DNA from: RFTU01 sp046094505
Lineage (GTDB): Bacteria > Pseudomonadota > Gammaproteobacteria > Burkholderiales > Burkholderiaceae_C
Length of the DNA: 7,817 nt
Direction: 5' to 3'
Assembly (NCBI GenBank): GCA_046094505.1
Contig: JBJTHN010000070.1
Span: 1-7,817 of the forward strand
Position 1 is the stretch's first letter; each line of letters starts with the position of its first letter. Of the stretch, positions 1 through 5,772 are shown piece by piece. A program made the position numbers and the translations under genes. The notes under the pieces are model-generated. The model was not told the origin of the DNA and searched no databases. It saw nothing but the letters and a program-made list of their open reading frames with translations.

Positions 1-4
1 GGCC

Positions 5-637
5 TTATGAGGCCGCCAGAAGACGCTTGAGGTCGGCCTCGATGGCCGCAGGCGCTTGGCCGTGGCGCATGAACAGGCGGATGCGGCCCTGGGTGTCGAA
101 GACATAGGTGCCGGCCGTGTGGTCGATGGTGTACGTGTCGGGCGTTTTAGCCGGTACCTTGGCGTAGAAGACCTTGAAGTCCTGCGCCACGGACTTGGTT
201 TGCGCTTCATCTCCGCGCAGGGCCACCACATCGTCCCCGAAGGCCTGGGCATAGGCCTTGAGCACCTCGGGGGTGTCACGCTGCGGGTCCACCGATACGA
301 ACACCGGCTGCACCTTGGCGCCGTCGGGGCCCATGGCCTTGCGCACTGCGGCCAACTCGGCCAGCGTGGTGGGGCACACATCGGGGCACTGGGTGTAGCC
401 AAAGAAGACCAGCACCAGCTTGCCCTTGAATTCATCCAGCCGGCGCACGCGCCCATCGGGGTCGGGCAGCTCGAGCTTGTTGGCGTAGCTGGCACCCGTG
501 ATGTCGATGGCGGTAAAGCCCGCCGCAGCCGAGGATGCGCCGCCCGCACTGCCGCGGTCGGAGCACGCGGGCAAGACCAGCAGGGCGCCCAAGGCCAGGC
601 CCAAAGCCGCGGCCATGGTCTTTATTCTCATGCCCAT
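5..637 (-). CDS. SCO1/SenC family copper chaperone lipoprotein
   Basis: This 210-residue protein belongs to the SCO1/SenC/PrrC family, thioredoxin-fold proteins that bind copper and help mature the CuA site of oxidase subunit II outside the inner membrane. The N-terminus is a signal sequence ending in a lipobox, LPAC, with the lipidated Cys at residue 25, so it should be a membrane-tethered lipoprotein. The metal-binding motif is CPDVC (Cys84 and Cys88), and the third ligand is His173 in IDHTAG. SVDPQRDTP at about 115-123 is another family signature. The ATG at 637 shares one base with the ctaB stop (TGATG) and has a seven-G run five bases upstream. A second ATG at 631 is possible. A longer reading frame to 718 exists but would lie inside ctaB and lacks signal-sequence character at its start. 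The gene is last in the visible minus-strand block, and what follows it is outside the window. Confidence 0.93.
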   Translation of the reverse strand: MGMRIKTMAAALGLALGALLVLPACSDRGSAGGASSAAAGFTAIDITGASYANKLELPDPDGRVRRLDEFKGKLVLVFFGYTQCPDVCPTTLAELAAVRKAMGPDGAKVQPVFVSVDPQRDTPEVLKAYAQAFGDDVVALRGDEAQTKSVAQDFKVFYAKVPAKTPDTYTIDHTAGTYVFDTQGRIRLFMRHGQAPAAIEADLKRLLAAS

Positions 638-1590
638 CACAGCCCCCCCAAACGCGGCAACCACGGCCGCAGGTAGTGGTCCAACATCAGCGCGGCAAAC
701 AGCAGCGACAGGTGCCAAATGGAAAAGCGGAAGGTGCGGCGCGCCAAGCCGTCGCTGTAGTCACGCATCAGCTTCCAGGCCAGCCCAATGAAGTGCAGCC
801 CCAGGTACAGCGCGGCCACCAGGTACAGCCCACCACTGAAGCCAAACAGCACGGGCAAGAGCGTGGACGCCAGCAGCACCAGGGTGTACAAGAAGATCTG
901 CAGCCGCGTGAACTCGCTGCCATGCGTGACCGGCAGCATCGGCAGGCCCGCACGCGCATAGTCTTCCGTTCGGTACAGGGCCAGCGCCCAGAAGTGCGGC
1001 GGGGTCCACAGGAAGATGATCATGACCAGCAGCACGCCCAAAGCGCCCACCTCGCCCGTCATGGCCGTCCAGCCCAGCAGGGGTGGCATGGCCCCCGAAG
1101 CACCGCCAATCACGATGTTCTGCGGGGTCAGGGGCTTGAGTACCACCGTGTAGACAATGGCGTAGCCAACGAAGGTGGCCAGGGTCAGCCACATGGTCAA
1201 GGGGTTTACGGCCCAGTACAACACGGCGCAACCCAGGCCGCACAGCAGGGCCGAGAACACCAGGGACTGCGTGTTGCTGAGTTCGCCCTTGGCCGTGGGC
1301 CGCCACGCCGTGCGCGCCATGCGGCGGTCAATGTGCTGCTCCACCAGGCAATTGAAGGCCGCGGCGGCGGCGGCCACCAACCAGATGCCGGCGCTGGCCA
1401 GCAGCACACGCCCCCATTCGGCCGCCGAGGGCCAACCGGGTACCGCCAGCAACATGCCGATCAGCGCGCAGAAGACGATGAGCTGCACCACGCGTGGCTT
1501 GGTCAGCGCGTAGTACTGCCGCACCCGCGAAGCCTTGGGGCTTGGCGGGACCAGGGGCACAGCGGCCATGGATTCAGGGGCAGCGGACAT
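637..1590 (-). CDS. ctaB: Heme O synthase (protoheme IX farnesyltransferase)
   Basis: CtaB (Cox10/CyoE family) transfers a farnesyl group from farnesyl diphosphate to the vinyl group of heme B, giving heme O, the precursor of heme A. The 317-residue protein is almost entirely hydrophobic, with several membrane helices. After YALTKPRVV at about 27-35, the first prenyltransferase motif is N80-x3-E84-x3-D88, followed by RRMARTAWRP. The second conserved loop contains PHFWALALYR and DYARAGLPMLPV (about 198-221, Asp210). Length is normal for the family. The ATG at 1590 lies five bases after the ctaA stop, with no clear ribosome binding site, so translation may be coupled to ctaA. ATG at 1569 is an alternative start. 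The gene sits between ctaA, which uses its product, and the SCO gene, which overlaps its stop codon. Confidence 0.96.
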   Translation of the reverse strand: MSAAPESMAAVPLVPPSPKASRVRQYYALTKPRVVQLIVFCALIGMLLAVPGWPSAAEWGRVLLASAGIWLVAAAAAAFNCLVEQHIDRRMARTAWRPTAKGELSNTQSLVFSALLCGLGCAVLYWAVNPLTMWLTLATFVGYAIVYTVVLKPLTPQNIVIGGASGAMPPLLGWTAMTGEVGALGVLLVMIIFLWTPPHFWALALYRTEDYARAGLPMLPVTHGSEFTRLQIFLYTLVLLASTLLPVLFGFSGGLYLVAALYLGLHFIGLAWKLMRDYSDGLARRTFRFSIWHLSLLFAALMLDHYLRPWLPRLGGL

Positions 1591-1595
1591 CGTGG

Positions 1596-2747
1596 CTACA
1601 GCTCAGGGCGCGATTCTACGGAGCGCGCGCGCATCCACAGGGTGGCCAAGCCCACCACCAGCACCGCAGCGCCGCCGGTGTGCGACACGGCGGCCAGCAA
1701 GGGCCAGCCCAGCACCACGTTCGAAACCCCGGTGGCCGCTTGCCACACGGCCACACCCGCCAGAAACAGCGCCCACCGCCCTGCAGCGGCCTGTTGCGGC
1801 GCGTGGCGCCACAGGGCCCAGGCCATGCCCAGCAATGCGGCCAGCACCACGTAGGCCATCAGCCGGTGCGTGTAGTGGATGGCGGTCAGGGCGTCCATTT
1901 CCAAGGTGCCGCCTTGGGCATTGAGGCCCAGGTGCCTTTGCAGCGCAAAGCCCTCGACGAAATCCATGGTGGGCCACCACTGGCCGTGGCAAGTGGGGAA
2001 GTCGGTGCAGGCCAAGACGGCGTAGTTGGTGCTCACCCAGCCGCCCAGCGCAATCTGCAAGCCACTGAGCAGGGCCAAGACCATCAGCGCCGCCCGCCAG
2101 CGCGCCGGGTGTGTGCCGGCGTCAAAGAAGCCCGCCTGGGACTGACCGCCGCGCTGACGATAGCCCTCGGCCTGCACGGCCAACAGCACCAAGAGTCCCA
2201 GGCCGCCCATCAGGTGCAGGGTGACGATGGCCGGATAGAGCTTCATGGTCACGGTGAGTGCACCGAACAGCCCCTGCAGGCACACCCACACCAAGGTGGC
2301 GGTGGGCCACCAAGGGGATACCGGCACGCTGCGGCGCAGGGCCCAGGCGGTGGCCGTCATCACCAGAATCAGCACCCCCACGGCCGTGGCCAGGTAGCGG
2401 TGGATCATCTCGATCCAGGCCTTTTGCGTGGTCACCGGGCCATCGGGCATTTGCAGCTCAGCGGCCGAAATGTGGCTGGCCGCGCCCACCGGGCTGAGGC
2501 TGCCATAGCAGCCTGGCCAATCAGGGCATCCCAGGCCCGAGTCGGTGAGCCGGGTGAAGGCGCCGAAGAGCACCAGGTCAAAGGTGAGGAAGAGTGTGAC
2601 GAGGGTAAGTGCTCGCAAACGTCGTACCGGATGGCCGTTGCGGTGGCGCAGCCACACCCAGGCCAGGGGTGCGCTGGCCAGCAGCAGGCCCAAGATCGCC
2701 AGGCGCGCAATGGGCGCCAGGTTCCACAGCGGGGTGGCCTCGGTCAT
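1596..2747 (-). CDS. ctaA: Heme A synthase (COX15/CtaA family)
   Basis: CtaA oxidises the C8 methyl group of heme O to a formyl group, producing heme A for the oxidase. The 383-residue protein is polytopic, with about eight hydrophobic segments in two similar halves. The likely heme-ligating histidines are visible as EMIHR (His116), TLHLM (His178), HYTHR (His301 or His304) and VSHTGG (His356). Each half also has a loop cysteine pair: C74 and C80 in GLGCPDWPGC, and C247 and C253 in CTDFPTC. RLTDSGLGCPDWPG is highly characteristic of the proteobacterial Cox15-like type. The ATG at 2747 overlaps the stop of the upstream gene in an ATGA junction, which implies translational coupling and fits the start of the hydrophobic protein. 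A longer in-frame extension to 3029 has no membrane-protein character and overlaps the neighbour, so it was rejected. ctaB follows five bases downstream. Confidence 0.95.
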   Translation of the reverse strand: MTEATPLWNLAPIARLAILGLLLASAPLAWVWLRHRNGHPVRRLRALTLVTLFLTFDLVLFGAFTRLTDSGLGCPDWPGCYGSLSPVGAASHISAAELQMPDGPVTTQKAWIEMIHRYLATAVGVLILVMTATAWALRRSVPVSPWWPTATLVWVCLQGLFGALTVTMKLYPAIVTLHLMGGLGLLVLLAVQAEGYRQRGGQSQAGFFDAGTHPARWRAALMVLALLSGLQIALGGWVSTNYAVLACTDFPTCHGQWWPTMDFVEGFALQRHLGLNAQGGTLEMDALTAIHYTHRLMAYVVLAALLGMAWALWRHAPQQAAAGRWALFLAGVAVWQAATGVSNVVLGWPLLAAVSHTGGAAVLVVGLATLWMRARSVESRPEL

Positions 2748-3463
2748 GTGCCCTCTCCGCGGCCCGGGGTGTCCCAGAACTTCGAGGCCTTGAGCAGGCG
2801 GTCGAGGTCTTTCTTGAACTTGTTGGGGTCGGCCTGGACGGGGGCGCGCATCATCCACTCGCCCATGGGGTCGACCACGTAGAGGTGGTCTTCCAGGGCC
2901 GCGCCGGCTTCGGGCTGCAGCCAGGCCGCGATGGCGCTGCGGTCGGCACGCAAGATGCTCATGCCCGGGGTGGCCAAGAGGGCCTGCGCCAACTCGGGCT
3001 TGATGGGCCCCTCGTCGGTGACCAGCCACACCTTGTCCAGGCGGTCGCGTTCACGCCCGGTCATCTCCCGCAGCTGGCGCTGCATGAACAAGCGCTCTTC
3101 GCAGGCCTGCTCGCAAGCCGAGGGCGCAACCACCACCAAGATCCACTGCCCGCGCAGCGAGCGCGCCTGCACCGCTTGGCCCTGCAGGTCCTTCATGGGA
3201 AAGCTGGGCCACTCATGCGAGGCACCGGGGCGGGGCGTGATCAGCGTGGCGTAGTTGGTTCGACCCTCCGGGCGCACCACGAAGTAGGTGAAGTAGGAGG
3301 CGATGACCGGGGATGCGCACACAAGCAGCACCAACAGCAGCTTCCAGCGGCCCGTGCGCGTACGCTGGCTGTCGTCCATCGACACCTCGGGCAGGGAATG
3401 CACCGTCAGGCCCACCGGTTCATGGGGCTGCTGCATCGGTGTCGTGTCGGGTGGTCGGGACAA
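2744..3463 (-). CDS. Membrane-anchored SCO-like/thioredoxin-fold protein of unknown function
   Basis: This 239-residue protein has no firmly established function; similar genes are usually called hypothetical in burkholderial oxidase clusters. It has a polar N-terminus, one membrane helix at about 41-63 (KLLLVLLVCASPVIASYF), and then a soluble domain expected in the periplasm. That domain reads like a reduced SCO/peroxiredoxin-type thioredoxin fold: DLQGQAVQARSLRGQWILVVV, then a CX3C pair at Cys117 and Cys121 (CEQAC), and later EDHLYVVDPMGEW with His203, resembling the SCO order of CX3C then DH...VFD.QG. It may assist copper or thiol chemistry during oxidase assembly, but that is inference. 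The start is uncertain. The TTG at 3463 has AGGAG nine bases upstream, ATG at 3436 has no clear site, and ATG at 3379 has GAGG five bases upstream. Its stop overlaps the ctaA start (ATGA). Confidence 0.85.
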   Translation of the reverse strand: MSRPPDTTPMQQPHEPVGLTVHSLPEVSMDDSQRTRTGRWKLLLVLLVCASPVIASYFTYFVVRPEGRTNYATLITPRPGASHEWPSFPMKDLQGQAVQARSLRGQWILVVVAPSACEQACEERLFMQRQLREMTGRERDRLDKVWLVTDEGPIKPELAQALLATPGMSILRADRSAIAAWLQPEAGAALEDHLYVVDPMGEWMMRAPVQADPNKFKKDLDRLLKASKFWDTPGRGEGT

Positions 3464-3494
3464 GGGCCTGGGCTCCTGGAGAACGTCGATCGAA

Positions 3495-4304
3495 TCAAAC
3501 CGGGGGGTGGGGCTGCGCGCGGCGCTGCCGCCACGGCCGCAGCCACTGAAACCAGATGAACAGGCCCAGCACCAAGGCGCTGAGCGAGAACCACTGCACC
3601 GCGTAGCCGCGGTTCTTATCGGCGCTCGACCCCACCACCGTCCAGTCGCGCTTCAGGCCATCGTCCAACACCTCGCTGCAGGCGGCGCTGGTGCACACCT
3701 GCGCCGGCTCCAACTGCTGAAGGCTGATGGGCAGCAGCGCCGGCAAGCGGAACTCAGCGGCATACGCGCCCATCTCGACATTTTGCCGAAGCAGGCCCTG
3801 TTGGCCGCCTTCAAAGTCCATCAACCGCGATGGCGGCGGGGCCACCCGGGCGTGCAGCCGCACCGGCACATCGGCCGGTGTGGGCACCGGTTGCGTCAGG
3901 GTGCGGTCGCGAAGGTCGCGGGCTTGCCAGCCGCGCTGCACCAGCACCGTGCGGCCATCGGGCAACTGCAGCGCGGTCAGCACAAAAAACCCCGCACGCC
4001 CACCCATGGGGCGGTTTTCCAGGAACACCGTGCTGTGGGCCAGCCACTGCCCCTGCAATTGCACCAGCCGGTGCACCTGGTCCAGGCCATGCAGCTGGCC
4101 TGCCGGCAGCGCGGGTTCTTGCGCGCGGGCCTGAATGGAGGCGTGCAGCGCGTCCTTCTGTGCGGCGCGGTCGAGTTGCCACAGGCCCAGCCCGGCCGTG
4201 AGCGCCGCCATACCCGCCGCCGCCACGGGCAACAGCAGGCGCCGCAGCACGCGCCTTAGTCGGGCGGCAGCACCGCCTTGCACTGGGTGTAACAATGAAG
4301 TCAT
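3495..4304 (-). CDS. SURF1-family cytochrome oxidase assembly protein
   Basis: SURF1 (Shy1) proteins bind heme A and help deliver it to subunit I of aa3 oxidases. The 269-residue product has the standard plan: an N-terminal membrane helix at about 22-42 running into LGLWQLDRAAQK, a large periplasmic domain with LENRPMGGRAGF (95-106) and VLVQRGW (120-126), and a C-terminal helix entered by NRGYAVQWFSLSALVLG (231-247). The periplasmic domain also holds an unusual Cys pair, CTSAAC (204-209). The start is not settled. ATG at 4304 has no visible ribosome binding site and overlaps the start codon of the divergent DUF2909 gene. GTG at 4250 (251 residues) has AAGG four bases upstream and gives an N-terminus closer to typical SURF1. 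ATGs up to 4409 would run across the neighbour. It heads the second minus-strand block, 31 bases before the SCO-like gene. Confidence 0.93.
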   Translation of the reverse strand: MTSLLHPVQGGAAARLRRVLRRLLLPVAAAGMAALTAGLGLWQLDRAAQKDALHASIQARAQEPALPAGQLHGLDQVHRLVQLQGQWLAHSTVFLENRPMGGRAGFFVLTALQLPDGRTVLVQRGWQARDLRDRTLTQPVPTPADVPVRLHARVAPPPSRLMDFEGGQQGLLRQNVEMGAYAAEFRLPALLPISLQQLEPAQVCTSAACSEVLDDGLKRDWTVVGSSADKNRGYAVQWFSLSALVLGLFIWFQWLRPWRQRRAQPHPPV

Positions 4305-4524
4305 GAAACTGCTGATCGCCTTGGCCCTGGTGGGCATCATCGCCGCTTTGGCCAGTGCCGGGGTGTTCATGCTGAAAAAGTCCCGCGGGGGTGACGGGCG
4401 GGACAACAAGATGGCCCGTGCCCTGGCCCTGCGGGTGGGCTTGTCGATTGCCCTGTTTCTGTTTGTGCTGTTTTCCTACTGGATGGGCTGGGTGCAGCCT
4501 TCGGGCCTGCCGGTCAACCGCTGA
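4303..4524 (+). CDS. DUF2909 / twin transmembrane protein
   Basis: This is the only plus-strand gene in the window. It encodes 73 residues with two membrane helices, about 2-24 (LLIALALVGIIAALASAGVF) and 43-61 (RVGLSIALFLFVLFSYWMGW), joined by a short basic loop (KKSRGGDGRDNK). The positive charges suggest that the loop is cytoplasmic and both ends are periplasmic. It matches the DUF2909 or 'twin transmembrane protein' family, commonly seen between ctaE and SURF1 in Burkholderiales; no biochemical role is established. The ATG at 4303 was chosen because the hydrophobic segment starts there. The frame stays open upstream to 4135, but that part is the antisense of SURF1. There is only a weak ribosome binding site (GAAG). 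The start codon overlaps the possible SURF1 ATG on the other strand, and a terminator lies about 30 bases after the stop. Confidence 0.85.
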   Translation: MKLLIALALVGIIAALASAGVFMLKKSRGGDGRDNKMARALALRVGLSIALFLFVLFSYWMGWVQPSGLPVNR

Positions 4525-4555
4525 GTAGGCTCACAGGCCTTCAGCGCACAAACAC

Positions 4556-4584
4556 AAGGGCGCCCGAGGGCGCCCTTTGCTTTT
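4556..4584 (+). terminator. Rho-independent terminator, possibly bidirectional
   Basis: A perfect inverted repeat has arms AAGGGCGCCC (4556-4565) and GGGCGCCCTT (4568-4577), making a very GC-rich stem with a tiny loop, followed on the plus strand by TTTGCTTTT. It stands 31 bases after the DUF2909 stop and would end that transcript. Read on the minus strand it is followed by TTGTGTTTGTG, a looser T-rich tail. It lies 30 bases beyond the ctaE stop, so it may also end the ctaD-ctaE transcript. The plus-strand role is clear from sequence; the minus-strand role is inferred. Confidence 0.85.
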
Positions 4585-4607
4585 CTGATGCGTTATACGC
4601 CGCAGGC

Positions 4608-5486
4608 TTAGAGCCAGTACACCAGGAAGTACAGGCCCAACCACACCACGTCCACGAAGTGCCAGTACCAAGCGGCGCCTTCGAAACCGAAGTGACGGTC
4701 TTTGGTGAAGTGGCCTTTTTGCAGGCGCAGGGTGATGAACAGCAGCATCAACATGCCCACGAACACGTGAAAGCCGTGGAAGCCGGTGAGCATAAAGAAG
4801 GTGGAGCCGAAGATGCCCGAGCTGAGCTTGAGGTTCAGGTCGCGGTAGGCATGGGCGTACTCATAGCCTTGCACCGCCAGGAACGCGGCACCCAGGATCA
4901 CGGTGAGCCACATCCACACGATGGTCTTGCTGCGGTTGCCGGCGATCAGCGCGTGGTGGGCCACGGTGAGCGTGGCGCCCGAGGTGAGCAGCAAGGCCGT
5001 GTTGACGGTGGGCAAGGGCCAAGGGCCGATGGTGGCAAAGGGCTCGGTGATGCCCGCAGGGGATGCGGTCACGCCACCGGCACTGGGCCAGATGGCCTTG
5101 AAATCAGGCCACAACAGTTGGTGCTCCAGGTTGCCCAGCGTGGGCACTGAATGCACGCGGGCCCAATACAGGGCGCCGAAGAAGGCCGCGAAGAACATGA
5201 CCTCGCTGAAGATGAACCAGCTCATGCTCCAGCGGAAGGAGATGTCGATGCGCTCGCCGTACAGGCCGCCTTCGCTTTCGCGGATGGCGTCACCGAACCA
5301 CTGCTTGAGCACGAAAGCCCACCACAGCAGACCGAAGATCAGCGAGTACATGCCCCAGCCGGCACCGTTGATCCACTGGCCAGCGCCCAGGATGACGAAG
5401 AACAGGCCAATGGCGGCCATCACCGGATGCCGCGAAGGCCCGGGAATGAAGTAGTGCGGTGTTGCGCCGTGGGTGGCTGCGGACAT
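4608..5486 (-). CDS. ctaE: Cytochrome c oxidase subunit III
   Basis: CtaE (CoxC) is the third core subunit of the aa3 oxidase, a seven-helix membrane protein that packs against subunit I and stabilises proton uptake and turnover. The 292-residue product carries the family signatures: HYFIPGPSRHPV near the N-terminus (11-22), RWSMSWFIFSEVMFFAAFF (85-103, with Glu95), NTALLLTSGATLTVAHHAL (162-180), FHGFHVFVG (236-244), and WYWHFVDVVWLGLYFLVYW at the C-terminus. The ATG at 5486 has a strong Shine-Dalgarno, GAGGAG at 5495-5500, and gives the expected N-terminus. An upstream in-frame extension to 5675 runs through the DUF2970 gene and is not credible. The DUF2970 gene ends 23 bases before this start. 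Downstream lie a hairpin terminator and a convergent plus-strand gene, so ctaE probably ends the ctaD transcript. Confidence 0.97.
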   Translation of the reverse strand: MSAATHGATPHYFIPGPSRHPVMAAIGLFFVILGAGQWINGAGWGMYSLIFGLLWWAFVLKQWFGDAIRESEGGLYGERIDISFRWSMSWFIFSEVMFFAAFFGALYWARVHSVPTLGNLEHQLLWPDFKAIWPSAGGVTASPAGITEPFATIGPWPLPTVNTALLLTSGATLTVAHHALIAGNRSKTIVWMWLTVILGAAFLAVQGYEYAHAYRDLNLKLSSGIFGSTFFMLTGFHGFHVFVGMLMLLFITLRLQKGHFTKDRHFGFEGAAWYWHFVDVVWLGLYFLVYWL

Positions 5487-5509
5487 CGTGTTTTCTCCTC
5501 GTACCAAAA

Positions 5510-5758
5510 TCAAATTTGCGCCACGCCGCTGGCGACGATCCAGTTCACCAGCCACCACACGCCCAGCACGAACAGGGCTGCGGCCAGGAGGCCTGCGGCA
5601 ATCACGTGCACGGGGTTGAGCTGGGACACATCCCGGGCATAACCGTCGGAGCGGCGAATGCCCAGGAACGACCACGCCACCGCCTTGAAGGTCTGCAGCA
5701 GCGAGCCCTTGCGGGCCACCGCATGCTGGAGGTCTTGGCCGTCACGGGGCGTGTTCAT
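5510..5758 (-). CDS. DUF2970 family small membrane protein
   Basis: This 82-residue protein matches the DUF2970 family by its central block, FKAVAWSFLGIRRSDGY followed by DVSQLNPVHVIAAG, and a single C-terminal membrane helix at about 51-76. The family is found in betaproteobacterial oxidase clusters between ctaG and ctaE; its function is unknown. The position suggests a role in assembly of, or as an accessory to, the oxidase, but nothing in the sequence proves it: there are no cysteines and no histidine cluster for metal or heme. The ATG at 5758 is preferred because GGAG lies six bases upstream. A GTG at 5770, only two bases after the ctaG stop, would add four residues (MEHA). Confidence 0.87.
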   Translation of the reverse strand: MNTPRDGQDLQHAVARKGSLLQTFKAVAWSFLGIRRSDGYARDVSQLNPVHVIAAGLLAAALFVLGVWWLVNWIVASGVAQI

Positions 5759-5772
5759 GGCGTGCTCCACCG

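Noticed and set aside
643..649. Seven-C run (G7 on the minus strand) as a possible phase-variation tract
   Set aside because: It is short, lies at the end of ctaB, and is better explained as part of the ribosome binding region for the SCO gene; a slippage role has no support.
1355..1375. GCC-type triplet run in ctaB as a repeat element
   Set aside because: It simply encodes a run of alanines in a membrane helix, normal for high-GC membrane proteins.
535..1854. Plus-strand open frame of 439 codons opposite SCO, ctaB and the end of ctaA
   Set aside because: It is antisense to well-supported genes, low-complexity Gln/Arg/His composition, with no recognisable motif or ribosome binding site.
1494..2882. 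Long plus-strand open frame (462 codons) opposite ctaA and ctaB
   Set aside because: It is antisense to two clear membrane-enzyme genes, and the translation is rich in Gln, His, Gly and Arg with no domain, as expected of the reverse frame of high-GC coding DNA.
2747..3029. N-terminal extension of ctaA into the upstream gene
   Set aside because: The extra 94 residues are Arg/Gly/Pro-rich, out of keeping with the family, and read through the neighbouring gene in another frame; the ATGA junction at 2744-2747 is the better start.
2609..4259. Two long plus-strand open frames (316 and 318 codons) opposite the SCO-like gene and SURF1
   Set aside because: These are reverse-frame shadows of the two minus-strand genes, which have membrane segments and family motifs that the shadows lack.
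4278..4296. Possible promoter (TTGCAC and TAACAAT) before the DUF2909 gene
   Set aside because: The spacing between the two elements is far too short for a sigma70 promoter and the -10 match is poor, so no promoter was annotated.
4295..4306. Tiny upstream frame (M-K-S-stop) overlapping the DUF2909 start as ATGA
   Set aside because: Three codons with no ribosome binding site; most likely chance, though it would matter if translational coupling were shown.
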